Assembly (NCBI RefSeq): GCF_040049255.1
Contig: NZ_JBDZDR010000002.1
Span: forward strand, 124,001-188,000
Length of the DNA: 64,000 nucleotides
Source of the DNA: Pseudaminobacter sp040049255
Lineage (GTDB): Bacteria; Pseudomonadota; Alphaproteobacteria; Rhizobiales; Rhizobiaceae
Direction: 5' to 3'
Below, piece after piece: positions 27,182 to 36,640 of the stretch. The notes under the pieces are model-generated. The model did not search any database. It had not been told where the DNA came from and saw nothing but the letters and a program-made list of their open reading frames with translations. The position numbers and the translations under genes were made by a program. How positions within the stretch are numbered: the first letter of the stretch is position 1; every line of letters starts with the position of its first letter.

Positions 27182-28152
27182 CCGAACCGGTCGTTCTTCC
27201 GGGCGCGCTCACCCTGCGGTGGCGCGTCGGCCAGCCGGTGTGCAGCCGGGCCGCGCTCTTCCGCCGGCACGTCGTCGCAATCGACAAAACCTCGGCAGCA
27301 AAAGGCTACCGGCCCGGTCATCACCGCCATATTGCCAAAAATCTCGATCGTCAGCGGCCCTGCCGGAAGATGCACGGTAAGCCGGTTGCTCTGCGTCAGG
27401 CCTCTCAGGCGCGCGGCGAATGCGGCCACGCAGGCTCCCGTTCCGCAGGCCTGGGTGGCAATGCCCGGGCGTTCCCAGACCGCCAGCCTGATCGTCTCGC
27501 TGTCGACGAGTTCGGCCACGCCGACATTCACGCCTTCCGGAAAGAGCGGATGGTTTTGTATCGGCGCGGCAGCCTGCGGCAGGTCGATTGCGCCGACATC
27601 ATCGACGAAGAACACTGCATGCGGGTTGCCGATCCACAGGCCGATGCCGTCGGCCAAGGGGCCGCTTTCGACTGGCAGGTGCAGCATATCCACCTCGCGC
27701 GCCAGAGGAAAATCCCGCCAGTCCGTGCTGATCGGCCCCAACTCTGCGCTGATGCGCATGGGGCCAGCTCGCCGGCATTTCAAAAGGCCGCCGCCGGTTT
27801 CCAGCAGCAGCTCCGTGCTGCCCGTTTCCTCCAGCAGCAAATGCGCCACGCAGCGCGTGGCGTTACCGCAGGCCGAAACTTCGCGGCCGTCGATGTTGAA
27901 TATCCGCATCGCGGCATAGGCGCCGGCAGCCTGGCCGGATGCGGAGGGCGGCTCGATGGTCAGGAGCTGGTCGCCGCCCACGCCCACATGCGTGTCGCAG
28001 ATGCGCACGATGTCTTCAGGCCGGAAACCGCGCCTGTCGACCCGCCGGTCGAAAATCACGAAGTGGTTGCGCAGGCCGTGCATCTTCACGAAGGGCCGGC
28101 CGGGCCCGGCACCCGCGGACGTGTATTGCGACAGGAATTGCTGCAGGCTCAT
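27178..28152 (-). CDS. diaminopimelate epimerase-like protein (DapF family)
   Basis: This 324-residue PLP-independent epimerase-fold protein has both catalytic cysteines: C95 in NIDGREVSACGNATRC and C236 in ATQACGTGACVAA. DapF interconverts LL- and meso-diaminopimelate for lysine and peptidoglycan. It has an extra ~23 N-terminal residues before the usual MHGL start, and MHGLRNHFVIFD replaces the common GLGNDF. It is also longer at the C-terminus (Arg/Pro-rich tail) than typical DapF (~275-300). It is not beside mtaB/ftsY, the usual alphaproteobacterial dapF neighbours, so it may be a second copy with another substrate. Its stop overlaps the potA-like stop. Confidence 0.78.
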   Translation of the reverse strand: MSLQQFLSQYTSAGAGPGRPFVKMHGLRNHFVIFDRRVDRRGFRPEDIVRICDTHVGVGGDQLLTIEPPSASGQAAGAYAAMRIFNIDGREVSACGNATRCVAHLLLEETGSTELLLETGGGLLKCRRAGPMRISAELGPISTDWRDFPLAREVDMLHLPVESGPLADGIGLWIGNPHAVFFVDDVGAIDLPQAAAPIQNHPLFPEGVNVGVAELVDSETIRLAVWERPGIATQACGTGACVAAFAARLRGLTQSNRLTVHLPAGPLTIEIFGNMAVMTGPVAFCCRGFVDCDDVPAEERGPAAHRLADAPPQGERARKNDRFG

Positions 28153-28357
28153 CGCGCGATCAATCCGGTGCCAGTTCCGGTATCAGAACACCGCTTGAGC
28201 CCTCAGGCAAGTCCCATATGCACCAAGGCACCGGCCGTTAGCGACTTGATTGGACACGTTAGCGCTCGAGTGAGAAGATCGCGGCGGGCCAATTCCCACT
28301 GTAGATCGGGGGCGCTGAGCGAGAGACACGATCGTCCGTCAGGAGGAGTGCTTCATC

Positions 28358-29752
28358 ATGGCAATTTGGCAACCCGATCCTTCCTTCTATCCGTCCCCGA
28401 GAATGGCCGCCAAGGCACCGAAGGAGATGCTGGCCTATGTGGCCGCCTTCGACCCGGATCGCAAAAAGCCAGACGCGCTGGCCGTGGTCGACGTAAACCC
28501 GGACTCGCCGACATATTCCCGCATCGTCGGGCAGGTCGAAATGCCCAATGTGGGCGACGAGTTGCACCATTTCGGCTGGAACGCGTGTTCTTCGTGCCTT
28601 TGCCCAAACGCGCCGCACCCGCATATGGAGCGGCGCTATCTTGTCGTGCCCGGCCTGCGTTCGTCGCGGCTGCACATCATCGACACCAAGCCGGACCCGA
28701 GAAACCCGAAGATCGTCAAGGTCATCGAACCGGAAGAGATTGCCGAGAAGGCGGGATATTCGCGCTTGCACACGATCCACTGCGGGCCGGAAGGCATCTA
28801 TGTGAACGCGCTCGGCGATGCCGAGGGCAAGGCGCCCGGCGGCATCTTCCTGCTCGACCCGGACAGTTTCGACGTTCTCGGCCGCTGGGAAGTGGAGCGG
28901 GGGCCGCAGCAGCTTGCCTATGATTTCTGGTGGCATCTCGGCTACGACACGATGGTGACGAGCGAATGGGGAACGCCTGACACGTTCGAGAACGGGCTCG
29001 TGCCGGAAGTCCTGCTGGGCAGCAAATACGGGCGCAAGCTGCACTTCTGGGACCTGCACAAGCGCAAGCATCTGCAGGAGATCGACCTGGGACCGGAATA
29101 CCAGCTGGTGTTCGAACTGCGCCCGGCGCACGACCCGACCAAGGCCTACGGCTTCGTCGGCTGCGTCATCAGCCTCAAGGATCTCTCGGCCTCGATCTGG
29201 ACTTGGTATCGCGACGGGGACAAATGGGCGGTGAAGAAGGTCATCGAGATCCCGGCCGAACCGGCCGATCCCGACCTGCTGCCGCCGGTGCTGAAAGGCT
29301 TCAAGGCGGTCGCGCCGCTGGTGACCGACATCGATCTGTCGATGGATGACCGCTTCCTCTATGTTTCCTGCTGGGGCACCGGAGACATGATCCAATACGA
29401 TGTGTCCGACCCGTTCGAGCCGAAGGAGACCGGCAGGGTCCGCATCGGCGGCATCGTGTCCCGGGCGTCGCACGCCAAGGCAAACAACGGTGCCCTGCAA
29501 GGCGGCCCGCAGATGGTGGAAATCAGCCGCGACGGAAGGCGTGTCTATTTCACCAATTCGCTCTACGGCGCCATCGACCCGCAGTTCTATCCCGAGGGGC
29601 TGGACGGCTGGATGGTGAAGCTTGATGTCGGGGAGAATGGCGGCCTCAAGTTCGACGAGGACTTCTTCATCGAATGGCCGGAGGGCCGCCGGCCGCATCA
29701 GGTGCGACTGGAGGGAGGCGATTGCTCGTCCGATTCCTACTGCTATCCTTGA
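28358..29752 (+). CDS. SBP56 / methanethiol oxidase family protein
   Basis: This 464-residue protein belongs to the selenium-binding protein 56 family, whose bacterial member MtoX oxidises methanethiol to formaldehyde, H2S and H2O2 and is a copper enzyme. The family hallmark HHFGWNACSSC lies near residues 68-78, with EWGTPDTFENG, FELRPAHDPTKAYGF and the C-terminal RPHQVRLEGGDCSSDSYCYP. No N-terminal signal peptide is visible, unlike exported MtoX. The start ATG at 28358 has AGGAGGAG upstream. It is followed 27 nt later by a membrane-protein gene, probably in the same operon. The formate dehydrogenase at the window start could use formate produced from formaldehyde, but that link is conjecture. 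Confidence 0.88.
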   Translation: MAIWQPDPSFYPSPRMAAKAPKEMLAYVAAFDPDRKKPDALAVVDVNPDSPTYSRIVGQVEMPNVGDELHHFGWNACSSCLCPNAPHPHMERRYLVVPGLRSSRLHIIDTKPDPRNPKIVKVIEPEEIAEKAGYSRLHTIHCGPEGIYVNALGDAEGKAPGGIFLLDPDSFDVLGRWEVERGPQQLAYDFWWHLGYDTMVTSEWGTPDTFENGLVPEVLLGSKYGRKLHFWDLHKRKHLQEIDLGPEYQLVFELRPAHDPTKAYGFVGCVISLKDLSASIWTWYRDGDKWAVKKVIEIPAEPADPDLLPPVLKGFKAVAPLVTDIDLSMDDRFLYVSCWGTGDMIQYDVSDPFEPKETGRVRIGGIVSRASHAKANNGALQGGPQMVEISRDGRRVYFTNSLYGAIDPQFYPEGLDGWMVKLDVGENGGLKFDEDFFIEWPEGRRPHQVRLEGGDCSSDSYCYP

Positions 29753-29779
29753 TGATGCAAAACAGGATGGTTTCGTAGG

Positions 29780-30406
29780 ATGGCACCACTAACGCCTTGG
29801 CTGGTGCTTGCCGGCCTCGGCGCCTTTCATGGTCTCAACCCCGCAATGGGTTGGCTTTTTGCGGTTGCCCTCGGCTTGCACAGGGGCAGCCGCAAGGTGG
29901 TGCTTTTATCACTCATTCCCATCGCAATCGGACATGCGATTTCAATTGCCGTGGTCGCCGCCGCGGTGGTCGCCCTCGGCTTCGTCGTCGATGAGCGCCT
30001 GCTGCAGATCACGGCCGGCGTGCTGCTTGTCGGCTGGGCGATCTATTACCTCGCCTACGGCCATCGCCATCGCGTCCGCATCGGCATGACCACGGGCATG
30101 GTCGGGCTTGGGGTTTGGTCGTTCTTGATGGCGACGGCCCATGGCGCCGGCCTCATGCTGGTGCCGGTGCTCATTCCTCTGTGCCTGGCGGCAAGTCCGG
30201 CCCGGGAACTGACGGCGACGGGGTCGCTGCCGATAGCACTGGCCGCGGTGGGCGTTCATACGGCAGCCATGCTCGCCGTGACGCTCGCAATGGCCTTGTT
30301 AGTCTATGAATGGCTCGGCCTTTCCATCCTGCGGCGCGGCTGGATCAACTTTGACCTCATCTGGGCCGCCGCGCTGGTCGCCACCGGCATCGTCCTGATC
30401 GTCTAA
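29780..30406 (+). CDS. six-helix membrane protein paired with the SBP56-family gene
   Basis: This 208-residue hydrophobic protein has about six TM helices. TM1 contains GLGAFHGLNPAMGWLFAVALG, an H-G-x-N-P motif reminiscent of metal-handling membrane families (RcnA, HupE/UreJ, UreH type), and a second histidine-bearing helix has MATAHGAGLMLVP. A cytoplasmic loop carries GHRHRVR. I do not recognise a named family. The close spacing to the SBP56-family gene suggests a shared function, perhaps supply of copper or another metal. Confidence 0.7.
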   Translation: MAPLTPWLVLAGLGAFHGLNPAMGWLFAVALGLHRGSRKVVLLSLIPIAIGHAISIAVVAAAVVALGFVVDERLLQITAGVLLVGWAIYYLAYGHRHRVRIGMTTGMVGLGVWSFLMATAHGAGLMLVPVLIPLCLAASPARELTATGSLPIALAAVGVHTAAMLAVTLAMALLVYEWLGLSILRRGWINFDLIWAAALVATGIVLIV

Positions 30407-30646
30407 GCTGGAGCAGCGTGTCCGATTGGCTGCACCTAGGCGCGGCTTTCAGCCCCGCTCGATGATTCTTCGGGGCCGCATGGCTGTGAGCCGAAAAACC
30501 TCCCGAATTTTCTACCTATGCGACACTGGAGAGGGCCGATTTCAATAAAAAGATGTGGGTTTCGCCTCCCGATCATTGACCTTGTCCAGTGGTCCTTGTG
30601 GAGACGGTATCGACATACACCATTGCTGATTATCGGAGGAATTCAG

Positions 30647-31783
30647 ATGTACCGTAAATCCCTGCTTGCAATGTCAGCCGCCGTGCTGGCCACCTTTGGC
30701 GCCGCCCAGGCGCAGGAAACGGTGAAGATCGGCATGGTTGCCGAGCTTTCCGGTGCCGGCGCTCCGGCGGGCACCAACTGGCGCGATGGCATCAAGGTCG
30801 CCATCGAGGAGATCAACGCCGAGGGCGGCATCCTGGGCAAGACGGTCGAAGTCACCGAATACGACACCCAGACCGACCCGCAGGTCTCGCGCGCGCTGGT
30901 GCAGAAGGCGATCGATGAGGGCGCCTATGCCATCCTCGGCACGATCTATTCCGGCTCGACCATGGTCAACATGCTCGTCGCCCAGCAGAACAGCACGCCG
31001 CAATTCGTCGGCTCGGAGGCTCCCTCGGTGGTCGAGAAGGGCAACCCCTTCGTGTTCCGCACCTCGTCGGGCGCGCAGAAGGGCGTTCCCGCGCTGACCG
31101 CCTATTTTACCGACACGCTGAAGGCGAAGAAGGTCGGCGTGGCCTGGGTCAATAACGAGTTCGGCAAGGGCGGCCATGACGTCTTCGTGGAAGAGATGAA
31201 GAAGGCCGGCATCGAGGTCATCTCCGACGTGCCTTCCGAGCAGGCCCAGACGGACTACGCCGCCGACGTCGCCAAGCTCAAGGAGGCGAACCCCGACGCG
31301 GTGTTCGTCTACATGAACCAGGAAGAATCCGCCCGCTTCCTCATCGAGGCCAAGAAGCAGGGCTTGGCCATGCCGCTCGTCGGCGAAGTCACGCTCACCG
31401 AGGCCAAGGTCATCGAGCTTGCCGGCGGCGCGGCCGAGGGCGCGATCGCCCATGTCGGCGTGACCGCGACGGCGACCGATGTGCCGGGCATCGGCGCATT
31501 CGCGCAGAAGTTCGAAGAGACCTTCAAGCGCAAGCCGACCCATGACGCGATCAAGGGCTATGTCGGCGCCTGGACGACCAAATACGTCACCGAGATGGTC
31601 GGCGACTTCAATGGCGAAGCGTTCGCCGACAAGATGCACGGCCTGTGCCTCAAGGTGGCGGACCATCCCAAGATCCTGCTCGACACCTGCTGGGACGAGC
31701 GCGGCGAGATGTCCCGTCCGAGCTTCATGGTCCAGGTCCAGAACGGCGCGCCGGTCGTGATCGGCACCGTTCCGGCCAACTGA
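30647..31783 (+). CDS. branched-chain-amino-acid-type ABC transporter substrate-binding protein (LivK-like)
   Basis: This 378-residue Peripla_BP_6 protein has a Sec signal (MYRKSLLAMSAAVLATFGAAQA) and a mature start QETVKIGMVAELSGAGAPAG. The segment DGIKVAIEEINAEGGILGKTVEV is the family signature. I chose ATG 30647, with CGGAGGA upstream; the frame is open further 5' but without a leader sequence. The ligand may be an amino acid or another small compound; Liv-type systems in Rhizobiales have diverse ligands. The 240-nt upstream gap carries its promoter. Confidence 0.88.
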   Translation: MYRKSLLAMSAAVLATFGAAQAQETVKIGMVAELSGAGAPAGTNWRDGIKVAIEEINAEGGILGKTVEVTEYDTQTDPQVSRALVQKAIDEGAYAILGTIYSGSTMVNMLVAQQNSTPQFVGSEAPSVVEKGNPFVFRTSSGAQKGVPALTAYFTDTLKAKKVGVAWVNNEFGKGGHDVFVEEMKKAGIEVISDVPSEQAQTDYAADVAKLKEANPDAVFVYMNQEESARFLIEAKKQGLAMPLVGEVTLTEAKVIELAGGAAEGAIAHVGVTATATDVPGIGAFAQKFEETFKRKPTHDAIKGYVGAWTTKYVTEMVGDFNGEAFADKMHGLCLKVADHPKILLDTCWDERGEMSRPSFMVQVQNGAPVVIGTVPAN

Positions 31784-31791
31784 TCCTTCAT

Positions 31792-31816
31792 GGCCGCGGC
31801 GCCCGTCGCCGCGGCC
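31792..31816 (+). promoter_or_regulatory. intercistronic hairpin after the LivK-like gene
   Basis: GGCCGCGGCG-CCCGT-CGCCGCGGCC is a perfect 10-bp stem starting 9 nt after the stop codon, with no U tract. It resembles the dppA-dppB hairpin and argues that LivH translation starts after it, at 31838. Confidence 0.7.
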
Positions 31817-31837
31817 TTCAACCCGAAAAGACGCGCG

Positions 31838-32716
31838 ATGTCCCAGTTCCTGCAAGTCTTGCTGTCCGGTCTTGCTACCGGCTCCATTTATGCGCTGGTC
31901 GCTATCGGCTTTACGCTTGTGTGGCAGGCAGCCCACACGGTGAACTTCGCCCAGGGCGAGTTCGTCATGCTCCCGGCGTTTTTCGTGCTGGTGGGCGTGA
32001 GCTACTTTGGCATGCCGGTCTGGATCGCGCTGCTTTTCGGCCTTGCGATGGCGGTCGTCATCCTCGGCCTGGCCTTCAAGAAGCTGATCGTGGAGCCGAT
32101 CCTTCCACATGGAGGCATCACGCTCATCATTGCCACCATGGCGCTTGGCATCCTGCTCAAGGAAAGCGTCAAGGAGTTTTATTCCGCCGAGGCGCAGCCG
32201 TTTCCGGCGATGTTCCCGAGCGACCCGATCGATGTTTTCGGTGCCGTGGTGTCGCTGCAGGACATCCTCAATCTCGCGATTTCACTCGGCATCGTCGTGC
32301 TGCTGACGCTGTTCCTCAACCGCACCCGCACCGGCCGCTGCATGCAGGCAACGGCGCAGAACCCGGCGGTGGCCGAAATCCTCGGCGTCAATGTCAAGCG
32401 AATGGTGCTCTACGCCTTCCTGATCAACGCGGCACTTGCGGCGCTCGCCTCCTTCCTCATCACGCCGGTGTACCTGGCGAAATTCTCCAACGGCGAGACC
32501 CTCGGTCTGATCGCCTTCATCGCGGCGATCGTCGGCGGCTTCAACCAGATCCGCGGCGCGCTGGTGGGCGGGCTCTTGATCGGCGTTCTGGACAATCTGA
32601 CGGCCACCTATGTCACGGCGGAGTATCGAGCCGCGCTGCCGCTGCTCCTGCTCATCGTCATCATTCTGGTGCGCCCGCAGGGCCTCATGGGAACGTCCGA
32701 GGGGAGGGCGGTCTGA
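31838..32716 (+). CDS. LivH-type ABC permease
   Basis: This 292-residue permease of the BPD_transp_2 family opens with SQFLQVLLSGLATGSIYALVAIGFTLVW and has the conserved NFAQGEFVML. About eight TM helices are predicted. An ATG at 31790 is in frame, but it would put the intercistronic hairpin in the coding region, so the ATG at 31838 is preferred. It pairs with the LivM-type permease. Confidence 0.88.
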   Translation: MSQFLQVLLSGLATGSIYALVAIGFTLVWQAAHTVNFAQGEFVMLPAFFVLVGVSYFGMPVWIALLFGLAMAVVILGLAFKKLIVEPILPHGGITLIIATMALGILLKESVKEFYSAEAQPFPAMFPSDPIDVFGAVVSLQDILNLAISLGIVVLLTLFLNRTRTGRCMQATAQNPAVAEILGVNVKRMVLYAFLINAALAALASFLITPVYLAKFSNGETLGLIAFIAAIVGGFNQIRGALVGGLLIGVLDNLTATYVTAEYRAALPLLLLIVIILVRPQGLMGTSEGRAV

Positions 32717-33696
32717 TGCACGGGCGCACCCGCAACCTGTTTGTGCTTCTGCTCATCGCGCTCGCCATGCTAGCGCCGATCGGGCAGGGCAACTACCTCG
32801 TCTACGTCCTCACCTCCTGGCTCATCTTCTCCATCGCCGCCATGGGGCTGAACCTCACGCTCGGCTATGCGGGCCAGATCTCGCTGGCGCAGGCGTCGTT
32901 CATGGCTATCGGGGCCTATGTCACGGCGCTGCTCACGCTTGCCGGCTGGCACTGGGTCCTGGCCATGCCGCTCGGGCTCGTCGCCTGCTTCATCGTCGGC
33001 CTTCTGCTCGGCTATCCGGCTCTTCGGGTGAAGGGGCACTTCCTCGCCTTCGTGACGCTGGCCTTCAACACGCTGGTCTTCCTGGTGCTGCGCAACGAAG
33101 ACTGGCTGACCGGCGGCAACTACGGCCTCGTCGGCATGCCGCGGCCGGACTTCGGCCTCTTCACGACCATGAAGCAACTGCACTTCTACTACTTCACGCT
33201 GGGCATCACGATCCTCGCCGCGCTTGTCATGTGGGGCATCGTGCGGTCGCCATGGGGCCGCGCCTTCAAGGCGTTGCGCGAAAATCCGATCCGTGCGGAA
33301 AGCCTCGGGGTCGACACGCGCCGCATCACGCTGCTCGCTTTTGCGATCGGCTCCACCTATGGCGGATTGGCAGGCGCGCTGGTTACGCCGCTCGTCCAGT
33401 TCATCGAGCCCGGATCGTTCGGAGTCGGCCACTCGCTGCGCATCCTGCTCATGGTGGTGGTCGGCGGCTCAGGCTATTTCTTCGGTCCGTTCGTCGGGGC
33501 AGGCGTGGTTATCCTGCTGCCCGAATTCCTGCGCTTCACCGAAGGCTACTATCTCATCATCTATTCCGCGCTCGTCATCGTGATGCTTGTGTTCGTCCCG
33601 TCCGGCCTGCTCGGCGTGGGGGCAAAGCTCCGCGCCAAATTCTGGCCTCGTCACCAGGTGCGTGCCGACATGACAGAAGGAGCGCGGCTGAAATGA
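32716..33696 (+). CDS. LivM-type ABC permease
   Basis: This 326-residue permease has the family landmark LNLTLGYAGQISLAQASFMAIGAY and the EAA-like FKALRENPIRAESLGV. Its ATG at 32716 overlaps the LivH stop by one base. It ends in a basic tail (RAKFWPRHQVRADM). Confidence 0.89.
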   Translation: MHGRTRNLFVLLLIALAMLAPIGQGNYLVYVLTSWLIFSIAAMGLNLTLGYAGQISLAQASFMAIGAYVTALLTLAGWHWVLAMPLGLVACFIVGLLLGYPALRVKGHFLAFVTLAFNTLVFLVLRNEDWLTGGNYGLVGMPRPDFGLFTTMKQLHFYYFTLGITILAALVMWGIVRSPWGRAFKALRENPIRAESLGVDTRRITLLAFAIGSTYGGLAGALVTPLVQFIEPGSFGVGHSLRILLMVVVGGSGYFFGPFVGAGVVILLPEFLRFTEGYYLIIYSALVIVMLVFVPSGLLGVGAKLRAKFWPRHQVRADMTEGARLK

Positions 33697-34439
33697 GCGC
33701 ACCGGTTCTTTCCGTCCGCAATATCGAAAAGAGTTTTGGCGGCGTCCGCGCTGTCAACGGCGTGTCTTTCGACGTGCACAAGGGCGAGATTCTTGGCCTC
33801 ATCGGCCCGAACGGCTCCGGCAAGTCGACGCTGTTCAATTGCATCCTGGGCCAGCTTCCGCCGGATGCCGGCGAGGTGAAAGTCAGCGGCCGCAACGTCT
33901 CGGGCATGCGCGCCTCCGACCTCAACCGGCTGGGAGTGGGCCGCACTTTCCAGCAGCTGTCGGTGTTCCCGAAGATGTCGGTCATCGACAACATCATCCT
34001 GGCCGGACAGGAGCATCGCGGGACGATGCTGTCGCGCCTCTTCAGCGCGCCGGATGCAGGGCTGACGGCGGAAGCCGAGAAGCTGATCTCCTTCTTCCGT
34101 CTCACGCATCTGCGCGATGATCTGGCCGGCTCCCTGTCCTACGGGCAGCAGAAGCTGGTGGACGCGGCAATGGCTTTCATGGCCGGTCCCAGTCTCGTGC
34201 TGCTGGACGAACCCGCCGGCGGCGTCAACCTGACCATGCTTGCCCACCTCAAGGAGCGCTTGGTCGCCTACAATGCCGAGCACGGCACCACCTTCGTCGT
34301 GATCGAGCACAATATGGAGTTCGTGATGAGCCTGTGCACCCGCATCATCGTGCTGGCGGAAGGCGGCGTCATCGCGGAAGGCACGCCCGACGAGATCAGG
34401 TCGAACCAGACCGTCATCGACGCCTATCTCGGAGGCTGA
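33693..34439 (+). CDS. LivG-type ABC ATP-binding protein
   Basis: This 248-residue ATPase has Walker A GPNGSGKST, Q-loop RTFQQLSVFPKMSV, the degenerate signature LSYGQQK typical of LivG, Walker B LVLLDEPAGGVN and the C-terminal IDAYLGG that ends the family. It overlaps the LivM gene by 4 nt. Confidence 0.9.
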   Translation: MSAPVLSVRNIEKSFGGVRAVNGVSFDVHKGEILGLIGPNGSGKSTLFNCILGQLPPDAGEVKVSGRNVSGMRASDLNRLGVGRTFQQLSVFPKMSVIDNIILAGQEHRGTMLSRLFSAPDAGLTAEAEKLISFFRLTHLRDDLAGSLSYGQQKLVDAAMAFMAGPSLVLLDEPAGGVNLTMLAHLKERLVAYNAEHGTTFVVIEHNMEFVMSLCTRIIVLAEGGVIAEGTPDEIRSNQTVIDAYLGG

Positions 34440-34441
34440 GC

Positions 34442-35176
34442 ATGCTTGAACTCAGCAACGTCTACGGCGGCTACGGCAAGATCACCATTCTCAACGGGGT
34501 GTCGTTCAGCATCCCCAAGGCTTCCATCACCACGGTCATCGGGCCCAACGGAGCCGGCAAGTCCACCGTCTTCAAGGCCATCTTCGGCCTGCTGAACATC
34601 CATTCCGGCCAGGTCCTGCTCGACGGCAAGGACGTCACCAGGCAGACGCCGCGCCAGATGATCGCCCATGGCGTGACCTACGTGCCGCAGGGGCGCAACG
34701 TCGTGCCGCAGCTTTCCGTCTACCACAATCTGGAACTCGGGGGCATCACGGCGCCCGATCAGGGCAAGGTGCGCCAGCGCATCGAGCAGGTGATGGACCA
34801 GTTCCCCATGCTGCGCGAATTCCGCAACCGCAAGGCGATCGAACTGTCCGGCGGCCAGCAGAAGCAGCTGGAAGTGGCGCGCGCGCTGCTTCTCGATCCC
34901 AAGCTGATCCTGATCGACGAGCCCTCGATCGGCCTGTCGCCGAATCTGGTCCAGGAAGTGTTCAGGACGCTGATCAGGCTGCGCGACCAGGGGGTGACGA
35001 TCCTGATGGTGGAGCAGAACGCCAAGGCGGCGCTGGCCATGTCGGACTACGGTCTCGTGCTGGAACTGGGGCAGACGCGCATGCACGACAAGGCCGCCAA
35101 GCTGCTTGCCGACCCGCGTGTCGGCCAGCTCTTCCTCGGCGGCCATGTTGAGGCAAAAGCCGACACGGCGCCCTGA
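34442..35176 (+). CDS. LivF-type ABC ATP-binding protein
   Basis: This 244-residue ATPase has Walker A GPNGAGKST, VTYVPQGRNVVPQLSV, signature LSGGQQK, Walker B LILIDEPSIGLSP and the C-terminal VGQLFLGG characteristic of LivF. It starts 2 nt after the LivG stop and ends the operon. Confidence 0.9.
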   Translation: MLELSNVYGGYGKITILNGVSFSIPKASITTVIGPNGAGKSTVFKAIFGLLNIHSGQVLLDGKDVTRQTPRQMIAHGVTYVPQGRNVVPQLSVYHNLELGGITAPDQGKVRQRIEQVMDQFPMLREFRNRKAIELSGGQQKQLEVARALLLDPKLILIDEPSIGLSPNLVQEVFRTLIRLRDQGVTILMVEQNAKAALAMSDYGLVLELGQTRMHDKAAKLLADPRVGQLFLGGHVEAKADTAP

Positions 35177-35215
35177 CCGGGCAGGGTGCCGGCCTCTATC
35201 GGCGCCCTTCCTGCG

Positions 35216-36355
35216 CTAGGCGCCGGCCCGTCCATATTGGCGCATCAGCGCAAGCAGCGGCTCGTGCCGGATCGCCTCGACCTTCAGCCGATCGAAAGCG
35301 GTGCCGCCCATGTCTTCGGCCGCAAGCATGGCGTTGACCACGGCTTCCTCCACGCTCTCCACCACGGCGGTGTAGACGGGGTCGAGCAGTTCGTCGTTGA
35401 TTATCTCGATCTGCATGCGCGGCGGCGCGCGATGCAGCATCGGGCGGGGGTTGGCGGTGGAGAAGGCGAGGAAGATGTCGCCGGAATTGTTGCCGCCGGG
35501 CGTTCCGTTGCGGCCAATGCCGATCGAGGCGCGGCGGGCCACGCGCTTCAACTGATGCGGCGCAAGCGGCAGGTCCGTGGCGATAACGACGATGATGGAC
35601 CCGCGCTCCCTGAGCTGGCTTTGGGGCGTGCCGTCGCGCATATGCTGGCCCACCGGCACGCCGCAGATTGTCAGCCAGTCGCGCTGGCCGTGGTTGGCCT
35701 GCACCAGTGTTCCGATCGTGTAGCGTTTTCCGTCGAGTTCGACGATGCGCGAGGATGTTCCCGTTCCGCCCTTGAAGCCATAGGTGATCATGCCGGTGCC
35801 GCCGCCGCAATTGCCCTCCTCGACTGGGCCGGGCGCGGCTGCGTCGAGGGCTGCCCGAACGTCGGCCTCGCCGATGTGCAGCCCGTTGATGTCGCTCAGC
35901 ACGCCGTCATAGGTCTCGGCCACCACCGGCATGATCCAGAGGAAATCATCCGTGTCATAGGTGGTGCTATAGCGCTCGAGCATCCATTTGATGGCGCCGT
36001 GATGCGCCATTCCGATGCCATGGGTGTTGGTGATGAGAACCGGCCCGAGGAAATAGCCGCCATCCTCGATCCAGTGTGTGCCGGTCATCTCGCCATTGCC
36101 GTTGAACCGATGCACACCGGCATAGACGGGGACGGGCGTCTCGGACTGCGCATGCGGGACGATTGCCGTGACGCCGGTGCGCACCGGCCGCTTGCGCCCG
36201 GCACGCGGAGCGTCTTCCCAAATGGTGTGGGAGCCCACGGCAATGCCTTCGACATCGGTGATGGCGTTGAGCGGGCCGGTTTCACCGCGGAAGGGCAGGC
36301 CGAGGTCGCGGGCGCGCGGTTTCGACGTCGGGGTTCCGGATTTCTTCATGGTCAT
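35216..36355 (-). CDS. dmpA: P1-family peptidase, DmpA-type L-aminopeptidase/D-esterase
   Basis: This 379-residue autoprocessing N-terminal-nucleophile hydrolase releases N-terminal residues from peptides and amides. By alignment with Ochrobactrum DmpA (375 residues, cut at Gly249-Ser250), cleavage should fall between G252 and S253 in RERGSIIVVIATD, giving chains of 252 and 127 residues. VQANHGQRDW (N221) and the later GGNNSGDIF are also conserved. There is no signal peptide. It converges on the Liv-type operon and diverges from minC; beta-peptides and small amides are known substrates of the family. Confidence 0.9.
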   Translation of the reverse strand: MTMKKSGTPTSKPRARDLGLPFRGETGPLNAITDVEGIAVGSHTIWEDAPRAGRKRPVRTGVTAIVPHAQSETPVPVYAGVHRFNGNGEMTGTHWIEDGGYFLGPVLITNTHGIGMAHHGAIKWMLERYSTTYDTDDFLWIMPVVAETYDGVLSDINGLHIGEADVRAALDAAAPGPVEEGNCGGGTGMITYGFKGGTGTSSRIVELDGKRYTIGTLVQANHGQRDWLTICGVPVGQHMRDGTPQSQLRERGSIIVVIATDLPLAPHQLKRVARRASIGIGRNGTPGGNNSGDIFLAFSTANPRPMLHRAPPRMQIEIINDELLDPVYTAVVESVEEAVVNAMLAAEDMGGTAFDRLKVEAIRHEPLLALMRQYGRAGA

Positions 36356-36640
36356 TGTGCCTTGAGCAAGGATGGAGGCCTAGGGGTGCGACGACGCAGT
36401 AGAGCGACGGCAGCCGGGCGATGATGCCGGTTTTCCTCATGGTTGTCGCGTCTTAGCAACGATGGCCGTGCCGGTCGCGTCCACATTGCCCGGCAGATAG
36501 TGGCCGGGCGGCAACGCGGCCGCATTGCCGAAGGGCGCTACCGGCCTGGGGTGGTGAATAGCGATTTACGTTTCGTTCACCATGGCCTACACCCGCGAAG
36601 CGGTTGGTACCGACCCACCCCTGAACCGAGTCGCTCCCCA

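Noticed and set aside
31790..31837. Earlier LivH start at 31790
   Set aside because: It would place a perfect 10-bp intercistronic hairpin inside the coding sequence and adds a non-family N-terminus.
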